NCBI RefSeq assembly: GCF_000617845.2
Contig: NZ_DF820425.1
Location: forward strand, 5,710,741 to 5,774,740
Direction of reading: 5' to 3'
DNA: 64,000 nt
DNA from: Bradyrhizobium sp. DOA9
GTDB lineage: Bacteria > Pseudomonadota > Alphaproteobacteria > Rhizobiales > Xanthobacteraceae
A program made the position numbers and the translations under genes. The notes under the pieces are model-generated. The model saw nothing but the letters and a program-made list of their open reading frames with translations. It was not told where the DNA came from and did no database searches. The stretch's first letter is position 1; every line of letters begins with the position of its first letter. Below are positions 16,676 through 25,126 of this stretch, in pieces.

Positions 16676-17539
16676 GTGGATCAACCTGGCGACGGCGCCT
16701 CATTCAGCCCTGCATCCAAGCTCGACGGCGTGTCGCCCCGCCAGACCAGGCAGATCGAATCCCAGAGCAGGCCAAGCGCCGCACTGATCCATGAGACGAT
16801 TCGCGCCGAAGGTGAGCAGGAGCTGGAGCGGCGATGGTGGGCCATCGTGCTCTCGGGCTTTGCCGCCGGTCTTTCGATCAGCTTGTCGCTGATCGTTCAG
16901 GGCGAGTTTCACGCGCTGATCTCGGACGAGGCCATACGGCGCCTGGTCGCTCCGCTCGGCTACACCGTCGGCTTCCTGGTCGTCGTGCTCGGACGACAAC
17001 AGCTCTTCACCGAGAACACGCTGACGCCGATCCTGCCACTGTTGCACAACAGGGATCTCGGTACCCTGGGACGCGTGCTCAAGCTGTGGATGCTGGTTCT
17101 CGCTTCGAACATCGCAGGCACCTGGGCAGTCGGATCCGTGCTCGCTCGCACCAGCATCTTCGAACCGCGCATCGTGGACGCCTTCGTCGATCTCAGCCGG
17201 CCCACGATCGAGGGGACGTTCTCAACCACCTTCGTCAAGGCCATCTTCGCCGCCTGGCTCATCGCCTTGATGGCCTGGCTTCTTCCGGCCGCCAAAGGAT
17301 CGCGCGCACACATCATCGTGGTGATGACCTATGTGGTCGCACTCGGCCAGTTCGCCCATATCGTCGCGGGCTCGGTCGAGTGCGCCTTTCTGGTGCAGAG
17401 CGGCCGGGCATCGTTCAGCCAATATGCTCAAGACTTCTTCATGCCGACGCTGCTCGGCAATATCCTGGGCGGAACGACCCTGGTTGCGCTGCTAAACTAC
17501 GGACAGGTCGCCGCCGAAATCGACGAGCACAGGGAATAG
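16676..17539 (+). CDS. Formate/nitrite transporter (FNT) family channel
   Basis: A 287-residue inner-membrane protein with about six segments after a 60-residue hydrophilic N-terminus. FNT features include LVVVLGRQQLFTENTLTPIL, SNIAGTWAVG, and the fifth-helix region FAHIVAGSVECAF with the conserved His. The charged pattern resembles the YfdC-like subgroup. I chose GTG at 16676 because GGAG lies 9 nt upstream; the frame is open to 16484 but overlaps the divergent DUF2231 gene. The transported anion is not deducible. Confidence 0.85.
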   Translation: MDQPGDGASFSPASKLDGVSPRQTRQIESQSRPSAALIHETIRAEGEQELERRWWAIVLSGFAAGLSISLSLIVQGEFHALISDEAIRRLVAPLGYTVGFLVVVLGRQQLFTENTLTPILPLLHNRDLGTLGRVLKLWMLVLASNIAGTWAVGSVLARTSIFEPRIVDAFVDLSRPTIEGTFSTTFVKAIFAAWLIALMAWLLPAAKGSRAHIIVVMTYVVALGQFAHIVAGSVECAFLVQSGRASFSQYAQDFFMPTLLGNILGGTTLVALLNYGQVAAEIDEHRE

Positions 17540-17592
17540 AGCCTGCACGAAAGCGACTGCCTTGGACAGGAACGATAGTGCGCAACAGGCTT

Positions 17593-17666
17593 TGGAGCGG
17601 GTGAAGGGAATCGAACCCTCGTATTCAGCTTGGAAGGCTGCTGCTCTACCATTGAGCTACACCCGC
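17593..17666 (-). tRNA. tRNA-Gly (anticodon TCC)
   Basis: Seventy-four nt with encoded CCA. The acceptor stem GCGGGTG pairs with CACCCGC; the anticodon loop reads CTTCCAA; the T-loop GGTTCGATTCC is standard. It is transcribed toward the FNT gene. Confidence 0.95.
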
Positions 17667-17801
17667 GTGACGGGCTCCCTAACACGGCCGGGCGGCGGTC
17701 TCAACTGCCCATGAGGCGCCTTTGGGCGTCCTGCCCCCCTTGAGAACCCACCGCTGGTTCCTCCAGACCTCCCGCCTCTTAACAGCGGCGGGATCGCCGC
17801 C

Positions 17802-17807
17802 TATATT
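17802..17807 (+). promoter_or_regulatory. Predicted -10 element of rreB
   Basis: TATATT lies 7-8 nt before the expected transcription start near 17814. A start there and the terminator ending at 17979 give an RNA of about 165 nt, the length I recall for rreB mRNA in B. japonicum. The -35 region (CTTAAC around 17778) is weak. Confidence 0.5.
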
Positions 17808-17826
17808 GGAGACTCCCGAAACCAAC

Positions 17827-17843
17827 GAAAGGAGGTGATCCAG
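17827..17843 (+). promoter_or_regulatory. Extended Shine-Dalgarno, 17 nt complementary to the 16S rRNA 3' end
   Basis: GAAAGGAGGTGATCCAG is the full complement of the 3' end of 16S rRNA (CTGGATCACCTCCTTTC), far longer than a normal 5-7 nt site; its last base is the first base of the GTG start codon of rreB. Such a site should hold the 30S subunit tightly, and in rreB it is known to impede rather than boost translation. Confidence 0.9.
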
Positions 17844-17887
17844 TGTCTTTTACCAAGCGCTGTCACCTCGCTGGGATCGCCCGCTAG
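17843..17887 (+). CDS. rreB: Ribosome-regulated 14-residue peptide RreB
   Basis: A 14-codon frame, (M)SFTKRCHLAGIAR, begins with GTG and ends with TAG. The 17-nt extended Shine-Dalgarno, the GTG start, the 14-residue length and the roughly 165-nt predicted transcript all match rreB ('ribosome-regulated expression in Bradyrhizobiaceae'), described in B. japonicum as a small mRNA that binds 30S subunits and is weakly translated. It lies between tRNA-Gly and the hybrid kinase gene with its own promoter and terminator. The cellular function of the peptide or RNA is not established. Confidence 0.88.
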   Translation: MSFTKRCHLAGIAR

Positions 17888-17947
17888 GCTTCGAGTAGGG
17901 CTTGGCATCGGGGCGCTCTCAGCCCTGGACCAGCGAGCAAGAAATCG

Positions 17948-17979
17948 GGCGCGACGGGGCCTCCCCGCCGCGCCTTTTT
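17948..17979 (+). terminator. Rho-independent terminator of rreB
   Basis: GGCGCGACGGGG pairs with CCCCGCCGCGCC (one A-C mismatch) over the loop CCT and is followed by TTTTT. It ends 6 nt before the stop of the convergent kinase gene and may serve it too, although the T-run favours the plus strand. Confidence 0.9.
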
Positions 17980-17985
17980 CGTCTC

Positions 17986-20388
17986 TCAGGCGGGCGGCTC
18001 GCCGGCCAGCACCTCGCGAATTTTCTGCGACAGCTCCGCCTTCCGGTATGGCTTGAACAGCAGCGCCACGCCGGGATCGAGATGTCCTTCGTGGACGATG
18101 GTGTTGTCGGTATAGCCGGAGGTGTAGAGCACCCTCACGCCCGGCCGGCGGATCCTGACGGCCTCGGCCAATTCCTGCCCGTTCATGCCGCCGGGCATGA
18201 TGATGTCCGTGAACAGGAGATCGAATCTGGCGCCCTGGTCGACCAGCGCCAGCGCGGACGCGCCGTCGCCCGCGGCGAGCGTGCGATAGCCGAGGCCGCC
18301 GAGTTGCGCGATGACATAGCCCTGGACCAGCGGATCGTCCTCCACCACGAGTATGGTCTCCTGCCCGCGCGCCGTGGCGGGCGCCTGAACCGGCGCCACC
18401 TTGGCAGCCGCCTCGCCCTTTGCCCGCGGCAGGAACAACCGCATCACGGTGCCGCGCCCCTCCTCGCTTTCGATCGCAACAGTGCCGCCGCTCTGGCGGG
18501 CAAAGCCGTAGACCATGCTCAGCCCCAGCCCGGTGCCGCGGCCGACCCCCTTGGTGGTGAAGAACGGCTCGAAAACACGCTCGCGGATGTCGGCCGGAAT
18601 GCCGTGACCGGTGTCGCCGACGGCAATCATCACGAACGCGCCGCGCACGCCCTCGCCGGCATTCCCCGTGCCGTCGAGCTCGCGGTTCCCTGTCTCGAGG
18701 GTGAGCTTGCCGCCGCCCGGCATCGCGTCGCGCGCATTGACGGCGAGGTTGACGATCGCCGAGGACAGCTGCGACGGATCGACCATCGCCGACCAAGCCT
18801 CGTCGGCGAGCCGCGTCTCGATCTCGATTTGCTCGCCGAGCATCGGCCGCAGCAGCTTCGCGGTCTCGACCACGAGGGCGTTGACGTCGATCTCGCGCGG
18901 CTCCAGCGGCTGGCGGCGCGCGAAGGTCAGGAGCTGCGAGGTGATCTCCGCCCCACGCGCGGCCGCATCGTCGATCAATTGCGCGATCGCAGCCAGCTCG
19001 GGCTTGTCCGCCAGCCCCTCCTGGATGATCTCGATCGTGCCGGTGATGACCGTGAGCACGTTGTTGAAATCGTGCGCCACGCCGCCGGTGAGCTGGCCGA
19101 TCGCGTCCATCTTCTGTGATTGACGCAGCCGCTCCTCGGTCTCGTGCTGCGCGGTGAGGTCGGTCGCGGAGCCGCGGTAGCCCAGAAAGCGTCCATCGGC
19201 GTCGAACACCGGCTTGCCATTGACGCTGAAATGATGCAACCGCCCGCGCGTGTCGCGTCCGCGATACTCGAATTTGCGGAACGGCTCGTGACGGTCCAGC
19301 GCCGCCAGATGCGCGCGCCATTTCTCGGCCTCGGTCTCGCGATCGAGCGCAGTATCGATGCGACGCGTGCCGATCCGCACCTTGGGATCCATGCCGAAGG
19401 CAATCACCCGGTCGGAGAGGTAGGTGAAGCAGTGGTCCGGCCCGGTCTCCCAGAACCAGTCGGACGCGGTCTCGGCATAGTCGCGGAAACGCTCCTCGCT
19501 CGCCCGCGCCTCCGCTTCGGCGCGCCGGCGGATGGTCAGGTCGCGCTCGAGATTGGCATTGGCCTCGCGCAGCTCGCCATAGGCCTGCTGGAGGTTCGCG
19601 CACATCGCGTTGAAGGCTTCGACCACCTTGTCCAGCTCGTCGGCGTCGGAGGGCGGCCGGCGCTCCAGGCGTAACGGCGGCGGCGGCCGGGTCAGGCTGT
19701 ATTTGCTGACGAACTCGGCGATGGCGACCAGATGCCGCGTCACCAGCAGATGGAACATGTAGATGATGAACAACGAGACCAGGAACGTCTTCGCGGCCTG
19801 GCTCGCCAGAATGACCAGGGCCCGGTTCAGCAATTGCTGATAGACCTCGCTCAGCGTGGCCTCGACGTGAAGCACGCCGATCGGGCGAGCGGTCCCCTGC
19901 ACGATGGTGTTCAACGGATAGTCGCGCGTGACGATCGAACGCGTGCCCGGCTCGCCGACCGCGATGCGGATCGGATTGGGACGATCGGCAATCTCGCGCA
20001 CCCCGGCGGCGCGGATATCGGGCAGCCGCAGGATACCTTCGAGCTGAAGCTTGAGCTGGTTCTGGTCGAGATTCCACAGGCTTTCGCCGAGACTGCCGGT
20101 CGTGCTGCGGCCGATCTCGTCGAGCCGCGTCTCGATGAGACCGACCTCGCGATCGTAGTCGAGATAGAGCTGGAGCGCGGTCAGCGTCAGCGTCACGGCC
20201 GATGAGAACAGCAACACGGCCACGAGCAGGCGCGACCCGATCCCGCTGCGCAACCAGTTGAAGAACCGTGCCGGCAGCGATGCGAATATCGAAGGCGCAA
20301 GCGCGCCGATGTCGGTCAGACCCGGCTTCGTCGCCATCGGCGCGATGGCACGGCTGCGCTTGGCGTCCTCGTCACCTGCGTTGGCCAT
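17986..20388 (-). CDS. Hybrid sensor histidine kinase (PAS, HisKA, HATPase, receiver)
   Basis: An 800-residue inner-membrane kinase. Transmembrane helices lie at about 52-76 and 190-215 with a periplasmic sensor between, followed by a HAMP-like linker (215-280) and a PAS domain (296-412). The phospho-acceptor His is 439 in GGVAHDFNN, and the ATPase has the N box NLAVNARDAM, G1 GDTGHGIP, F box EPFFTTK and G2 GTGLGLSMV. A C-terminal receiver has phospho-acceptor Asp 728 in FTDIIMPGG. I chose ATG at 20388; the frame is open further upstream. It is divergent from a periplasmic solute-binding protein gene, which may present a ligand to the sensor domain. No separate output regulator is adjacent. 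Confidence 0.92.
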   Translation of the reverse strand: MANAGDEDAKRSRAIAPMATKPGLTDIGALAPSIFASLPARFFNWLRSGIGSRLLVAVLLFSSAVTLTLTALQLYLDYDREVGLIETRLDEIGRSTTGSLGESLWNLDQNQLKLQLEGILRLPDIRAAGVREIADRPNPIRIAVGEPGTRSIVTRDYPLNTIVQGTARPIGVLHVEATLSEVYQQLLNRALVILASQAAKTFLVSLFIIYMFHLLVTRHLVAIAEFVSKYSLTRPPPPLRLERRPPSDADELDKVVEAFNAMCANLQQAYGELREANANLERDLTIRRRAEAEARASEERFRDYAETASDWFWETGPDHCFTYLSDRVIAFGMDPKVRIGTRRIDTALDRETEAEKWRAHLAALDRHEPFRKFEYRGRDTRGRLHHFSVNGKPVFDADGRFLGYRGSATDLTAQHETEERLRQSQKMDAIGQLTGGVAHDFNNVLTVITGTIEIIQEGLADKPELAAIAQLIDDAAARGAEITSQLLTFARRQPLEPREIDVNALVVETAKLLRPMLGEQIEIETRLADEAWSAMVDPSQLSSAIVNLAVNARDAMPGGGKLTLETGNRELDGTGNAGEGVRGAFVMIAVGDTGHGIPADIRERVFEPFFTTKGVGRGTGLGLSMVYGFARQSGGTVAIESEEGRGTVMRLFLPRAKGEAAAKVAPVQAPATARGQETILVVEDDPLVQGYVIAQLGGLGYRTLAAGDGASALALVDQGARFDLLFTDIIMPGGMNGQELAEAVRIRRPGVRVLYTSGYTDNTIVHEGHLDPGVALLFKPYRKAELSQKIREVLAGEPPA

Positions 20389-20723
20389 GCACCATGTCCC
20401 CGAAATGGCGGCTCGCTGCTTTGGTCGAGCGGTTGCAGTCTCGAGCAATCCATGGGTCGAGACGCACGTCTCGTCACCCGATGCAAGCGACGTCCCGTCG
20501 GGCCGCGAGCTCGAGGTCGGCAAGTCACGTCTTGCGCCCCGCAGCGGGACTGCTGGGCAAATTATCACTGCCCGTGCTAGAATGTCATCGGTGAAAGGCC
20601 GGTATGACTGGCGGGACGAGCGGGCAATGATCGTTGCGGCCGGGCGTACAGGCGCCAACTTGCGGTAGATCGCGCCGGCACCCGAATCCTGCGGTAGCGA
20701 TGCACGGCCGAAGGAGACGCCTG
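20389..20723. other. Divergent promoter region, hybrid kinase / solute-binding protein
   Basis: No gene is seen. A -10-like TAGAAT lies at 20578-20583 on the plus strand with a weak TGGGCA 18 nt upstream, suitable for the solute-binding protein gene. The half nearer the kinase is GC-rich and could instead be a longer kinase N-terminus, since that frame is open to 20658. Confidence 0.4.
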
Positions 20724-21437
20724 ATGTGGCGGCTAGCCGTCGCCTCCCTGTCGCTGCTCGCCACCGAGCCTGCGTTGGCGCAGGACACGATCCGGCTGGC
20801 GCGCATCGCCGACATCCCCGATCAATATGTCGGCGGCGAGATGCTGCGGGCCGTCTACGCCAAGCTGAACATCAGGCTTGAGTTCGAGGACGTGCCGGGC
20901 AAGCGCGCGCTCGCATTGTCGAGCGCCGGCGAGGTCGACGGCGAGATCCAGCGGATCGGCACGCTCTCGCGCGACTATCCGACGCTGGTTCAGGTCACGC
21001 CGGCGATCAACTACATCGAGCCGGCGGTGTTCGCGACCAAGCTGCGGTTCGAGGTCGCAGGTTGGGACTCGATCAAGGACTACAGCATCGGCATCGTCCG
21101 CGGCGTCGGCTCCTCGGAAGCCGGCACACGCGGCATGGCCCGCGTCACGGCGACCACAAGCCTCGAGAACATGGTCAGGATGCTCGATGCCGACCGTTTC
21201 GACGTGATGGTCACCGACCTCTTCAGCGGGCTTGCCGCGGTGAGGAAACTCAATCTGCAGGCCAGGATCTACCCGCTCTCGCCGCCGCTCGAGCGCATCC
21301 ACATCTACCACTATTTGCATGAACGCCATCGCGATCTGGTACCCGAGGTCGGCAGGGTCATCGCTCGGATGCAGGCGAGCGGCGAGCTGGCGACATTGCG
21401 CGAGGCCCTGGTCAAGCAGGTCTTGAGCGGGCAGTGA
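20724..21437 (+). CDS. Periplasmic solute-binding (SBP_bac_3-like) protein
   Basis: A 237-residue exported protein. The signal peptide MWRLAVASLSLLATEPALA is followed by mature sequence beginning near QDTIRLARI. The fold pattern (GEMLRAVYAKLNIRLEFEDVPGKRAL, DYSIGIVRGVGSSEAG, DADRFDVMVTDLFSG) is that of bacterial family 3 solute-binding proteins. There are no ABC permease genes nearby; its only neighbour is the divergent hybrid kinase, so it is more likely a sensory binding protein than a transporter component. AAGGAG lies 7 nt before ATG 20724; an in-frame ATG at 20700 is the alternative. Confidence 0.85.
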   Translation: MWRLAVASLSLLATEPALAQDTIRLARIADIPDQYVGGEMLRAVYAKLNIRLEFEDVPGKRALALSSAGEVDGEIQRIGTLSRDYPTLVQVTPAINYIEPAVFATKLRFEVAGWDSIKDYSIGIVRGVGSSEAGTRGMARVTATTSLENMVRMLDADRFDVMVTDLFSGLAAVRKLNLQARIYPLSPPLERIHIYHYLHERHRDLVPEVGRVIARMQASGELATLREALVKQVLSGQ

Positions 21438-21512
21438 CGAATGCTGCGTCAGCCGGTGCGAAGCCGCTCGCGCGGCGCGACGGCGGCGATCAGCATGCCG
21501 GCGCACCAGGCT

Positions 21513-21698
21513 TCAGAAGCCGAAGATGCTGAACACGCGCCGCCGTTTGCCGCGCCGGCTCTCGACGATCCGCTCGCCGCCGTTCTCGGCCGAGCTGCCG
21601 TAATAGCGGTGATGGCCAGCCTGGTCGTGCAGATCGGCCGGCTCCGACTGTCCCGCCCGCCGCGCGTCGCAGATGATCTTGATGGTCTGACCCGACAT
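21513..21698 (-). CDS. Small basic hypothetical protein (61 aa)
   Basis: MSGQTIKIICDARRAGQSEP opens a 61-residue protein with a very basic C-terminus (RRGKRRRVF). GGAGG lies 6 nt before the ATG at 21698. It has no recognisable domain; it could bind nucleic acid, judged only from charge. Confidence 0.65.
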   Translation of the reverse strand: MSGQTIKIICDARRAGQSEPADLHDQAGHHRYYGSSAENGGERIVESRRGKRRRVFSIFGF

Positions 21699-21903
21699 TG
21701 CCGCCTCCAGCAAAAGCTTGTTGTTCGTGGTTCATCAGTCGCGGCGCGTTCCGGCGGCGTTCACATCGCACCGCCGCAATCGGGTTTCAGGACGGTTTCG
21801 CCGCTTGCCGGCCACGCAATATTTTGCTTCGGGAGTGTCGGCAGGTGCTGCCGTGCTGCGTCCTTGGGACTTGGGTAATGACCACGCGCAAAAAAGAGAG
21901 GTG

Positions 21904-22281
21904 ATGATGCTCTACGCGATCCTGGCCTACCACGTGGAAGACGAAGTCATGTCCTGGACACCGGAGCAGGACGCCGCGGTCGTCGCCAAAGTCATCGAGG
22001 TTCAGGCGCCGCTGCGGGCCAGCGGCCAGTTCGGACCGGCGGCCCGGCTGGATGAGACCCGGAAGGCCCGCACCTTGCGTGGTCCCGGCGCGGGAATGGT
22101 GCTGGACGGGCCGTTTGCCGAGACCAAGGAGCAGCTTCTCGGCTTCCATCTGATGCAATGCGCCACCGAGGAGGAGGCGATCGAAGCGGCGCGGAAGCTG
22201 CGTGCGGTCAATCCGACGGCGGTGTACGAGATCCGCCCGGTCAAGCTTTACGTGCCGGCCGATGGGTTCGGCGCGACGTAG
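21904..22281 (+). CDS. YCII/DGPF-domain protein
   Basis: A 125-residue protein of the YCII-related superfamily. The diagnostic DGPFAETKEQLLGF is at residues 62-75, preceded by the ferredoxin-like fold MLYAILAYHVEDEV. Such proteins often accompany ECF sigma factors, but none is adjacent here. The start is preceded by AGAGAGGTG (the next codon is also ATG). Its 3' end overlaps the convergent TMEM175 gene by 34 nt. Confidence 0.88.
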   Translation: MMLYAILAYHVEDEVMSWTPEQDAAVVAKVIEVQAPLRASGQFGPAARLDETRKARTLRGPGAGMVLDGPFAETKEQLLGFHLMQCATEEEAIEAARKLRAVNPTAVYEIRPVKLYVPADGFGAT

Positions 22282-22841
22282 AAGCGCTGGATCAGGAGCC
22301 CGCCGAAGGCAAAAAACCAGACGAAGGGCGCGAGATGCGGCGCAAATGCCGCAACGATGGTGCCCGGAATGAACACGGCGACGGGAAACAGCGAAGCCAT
22401 GATCTCGCGGCTCCAGCCGCCCAGGATGGTCCACCACAGCAGGGCATTGAGGCCGCCGATCGTGGTCAGGTGCAGGCCGTAGAGCACCGCCACGGCGCTG
22501 CTCAAGGTGTAGTTGGTGTAGAGCCCGTTGGTCACCGGCAGCAGCACGATCGAGAGCAGGAAGAACAGGTTGAGGACCACCATGCCGCGGCTGCCGATGG
22601 GCTGACGTGCCAGCCGGCGGTGATGGCTGATCCAGAACACCCCGGCGATGATGAAGCTGAGCGCGAGGCCGGCAAGCTTGCCGGAATAGACCCTGGCGAG
22701 ATCGTTCCAGTCGGGCGCGCCGCTAAAGACCGCCGACTTGGGCAGATCATAGGCCAGCAGCGTCATGGCGACGCCGAAAATGGTGTTGCTGAGCGACTCC
22801 AGCCGCCGCATCTCGAATTGTTCGGGCTTGAGCTCGGTCAT
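22248..22841 (-). CDS. TMEM175/DUF1211-family membrane protein (probable K+ channel)
   Basis: A 197-residue inner-membrane protein with six hydrophobic segments. The family N-terminal motif appears as RRLESLSNTIFGVAMTLLAYDL at the start of helix 1, where TMEM175 channels have R..FSD; the Asp position is Asn here, and SISHHRRL-type residues (WISHHRRL) follow helix 2, as usual. Bacterial members are potassium-permeable tetrameric channels. I chose ATG at 22841; a TTG at 22865 is in frame. It overlaps the convergent YCII gene. Confidence 0.85.
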   Translation of the reverse strand: MTELKPEQFEMRRLESLSNTIFGVAMTLLAYDLPKSAVFSGAPDWNDLARVYSGKLAGLALSFIIAGVFWISHHRRLARQPIGSRGMVVLNLFFLLSIVLLPVTNGLYTNYTLSSAVAVLYGLHLTTIGGLNALLWWTILGGWSREIMASLFPVAVFIPGTIVAAFAPHLAPFVWFFAFGGLLIQRFYVAPNPSAGT

Positions 22842-22962
22842 CTCGCCATGGGGTGCTGGAACCAAAGGGCTGTCTTCCCCTAAATCCTAATTCCAGTTCC
22901 GTCCAGCCGCATTGCGATTCGCAGCCAGATCGCCGAGTCTCATCCTTTCACCGGGGCGATTC

Positions 22963-25020
22963 GTGGCGACATATCTGGACACGCTCAATGCGGAGCAGCG
23001 CCGCGCCGTCGAGCATGGCGTGGCCGAGGGCTCGACCGTGGGCGGCCCCCTGCTCGTCATCGCCGGTGCGGGCTCCGGCAAGACCAACACGCTCGCCCAC
23101 CGCGTTGCACATCTGATCGTCGCAGGCAGCGATCCCCGCCGCATCCTGCTGATGACGTTCTCACGCCGCGCCGCCGCTGAGATGGCGGGCCGGGTCGAAC
23201 GCATCGCACGCAAGGTGCTGGGCGAGAACAACGCCGCGATCATGCGCGATACGCTGACCTGGGCCGGCACTTTCCACGGCATCGGCGCGCGGCTCTTGCG
23301 CGAATATGCCGAGCGGATCGGCGTCGATCCCGCCTTCACCATCCATGACCGCGAGGATTCCGCCGACCTGATGAACCTGGTCCGGCACGAGCGCGGATTG
23401 TCGAAGACCGAGAGCCGCTTTCCGGCCAAGGGCACCTGCCTGTCGATCTACTCGCGCTGCGTCAACGCCGAGATGGAGATCGAGAAGGTGCTTGGCCAGC
23501 ACTATCCCTGGTGCGCGGGCTGGGCCGCCGAGCTGAAGGGCCTGTTCGCGGCTTACGTCGAGGCCAAGCAGGCCCAGCACGTGCTCGATTACGACGACCT
23601 GCTGCTGTACTGGTCGCAGATGATGAGCGATGCGCTGATCGCCGAGGAGATCGGCGGTCGCTTCGACCACGTGCTGGTGGACGAATACCAGGACACCAAC
23701 CGTCTGCAATCCTCGATCCTGCTGGCGCTCAAGCCCGATGGAAGCGGCCTCACCGTGGTCGGTGACGACGCGCAGTCGATCTACTCGTTCCGCGCCGCCA
23801 CCGTGCGCAACATCCTGGACTTTCCGCAAAACTTCTCGCCGCGCGCGGAGATGATCACGCTCGACCGCAACTACCGCTCGACGCAAGCGGTGCTGTCGGC
23901 GGCGAACGGCGTCATCGGCCTCGCCCGCGAGCGCTTCACGAAAAATCTCTGGACCGACCGCAGCTCGGGGCAGAAGCCGCAGCTCGTCACCGTGCACGAC
24001 GAGGCCGACCAGGCGCGCTACATCGTCGAGGCGGTGCTGGCGAACCGCGAGCAGGGCGCGCTGCTCAAGCACCAGGCGGCGCTGTTCCGGACCTCCTCGC
24101 ATTCCGGTCCGCTGGAGATCGAGCTGACCCGGCGCAACATTCCATTCGTCAAGTTCGGCGGACTGAAATTCCTCGATGCCGCGCATGTCAAGGACGTGCT
24201 GGCGCTGCTGCGCTTCGCCGAAAATCCGCGCGACCGCGTCGCCGGTTTCCGTATCCTGCATCTGTTGCCCGGCATCGGGCCTGCGACCGCACAGCGCGTG
24301 CTCGACCAGATGGCGGAGAGCCCCGACCCGCTCGCCGTGCTCGGCCAGCTTCCAGTGCCGGCGCGCACCGGTGCGGACTGGACCGACTTCGTCCGCACAG
24401 TCGAAAATCTGCGCTATTCGGAATGGCCCGTCGATCTCGAGCGCGTGCGGCTCTGGTACGAGCCGCATCTCGATCGCATGCACGAGGATGCCGAGACGCG
24501 CCGCGCCGATCTGATGCAGCTCGAGCAGATCGCGAGCGGCTATGCCAGCCGCGAGAAATTCCTGACCGAGCTCACGCTCGATCCGCCGGATGCGACCAGC
24601 GACAAATCAGGCCCGCCGCTCCGCGACGAAGATTACCTGATCCTCTCCACCATCCACTCCGCCAAGGGCCAGGAGTGGAAATCGGTGTTCGTGCTCAACG
24701 TCGTCGACGGCTGCATGCCGTCCGATCTCGGCGCCGGCACTTCGGCCGAGCTCGAGGAGGAGCGCCGCCTGCTCTATGTCGCCATGACCCGCGCCAAGGA
24801 CGATCTGCATCTCGTCGTGCCGCAGCGCTTCTTCGTGCACGGCCAGGCCGCCAGGGGCGACCGCCACGTCTACGCCTCGCGCACCCGCTTCATCCCGGAG
24901 CAATTGGTCTATTTGTTCGAGCGCAACGCCTGGCCGAAGGCAGCTAGCGGAGCCGCGCGCACCGCGGCGCAGGGGCCGAAGATCGACATCGGGGCAAGGA
25001 TGCGGGGGATGTGGCGGTAA
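22963..25020 (+). CDS. UvrD/PcrA-family ATP-dependent DNA helicase
   Basis: A 685-residue superfamily 1A helicase. Motif I is GAGSGKTNTL near residue 33, motif II VLVDEYQDTN, motif III GDDAQSIYSFR, motif IV LDRNYRSTQAV, motif V LSTIHSAKGQEW and motif VI EERRLLYVAMTRAKDD. It is shorter than canonical UvrD/PcrA and lacks the extended C-terminal tail, so it is probably an accessory helicase rather than the main UvrD. The start is taken as GTG at 22963, where homology begins; the frame is open to 22912. It appears monocistronic. Confidence 0.92.
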   Translation: MATYLDTLNAEQRRAVEHGVAEGSTVGGPLLVIAGAGSGKTNTLAHRVAHLIVAGSDPRRILLMTFSRRAAAEMAGRVERIARKVLGENNAAIMRDTLTWAGTFHGIGARLLREYAERIGVDPAFTIHDREDSADLMNLVRHERGLSKTESRFPAKGTCLSIYSRCVNAEMEIEKVLGQHYPWCAGWAAELKGLFAAYVEAKQAQHVLDYDDLLLYWSQMMSDALIAEEIGGRFDHVLVDEYQDTNRLQSSILLALKPDGSGLTVVGDDAQSIYSFRAATVRNILDFPQNFSPRAEMITLDRNYRSTQAVLSAANGVIGLARERFTKNLWTDRSSGQKPQLVTVHDEADQARYIVEAVLANREQGALLKHQAALFRTSSHSGPLEIELTRRNIPFVKFGGLKFLDAAHVKDVLALLRFAENPRDRVAGFRILHLLPGIGPATAQRVLDQMAESPDPLAVLGQLPVPARTGADWTDFVRTVENLRYSEWPVDLERVRLWYEPHLDRMHEDAETRRADLMQLEQIASGYASREKFLTELTLDPPDATSDKSGPPLRDEDYLILSTIHSAKGQEWKSVFVLNVVDGCMPSDLGAGTSAELEEERRLLYVAMTRAKDDLHLVVPQRFFVHGQAARGDRHVYASRTRFIPEQLVYLFERNAWPKAASGAARTAAQGPKIDIGARMRGMWR

Positions 25021-25126
25021 GACTGCCACGATGGAGCAAACGGAAACCGAGCATTTCCGAAATGCTGCCTTGCGACGGTGCGTCTGCCCCTTAAGTGTTG
25101 TCGATCCTCCCACAGAGACCTGATCG

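Noticed and set aside
17827..17843. Possible fragment of a 16S rRNA gene
   Set aside because: The match is to the complement of the 16S 3' end only and stops after 17 nt; it is an extended Shine-Dalgarno of rreB.
17801..20077. A 758-codon frame opposite the rreB region and parallel to the hybrid kinase
   Set aside because: It is Arg-rich translation of the kinase gene in another frame; the kinase frame holds all conserved motifs.
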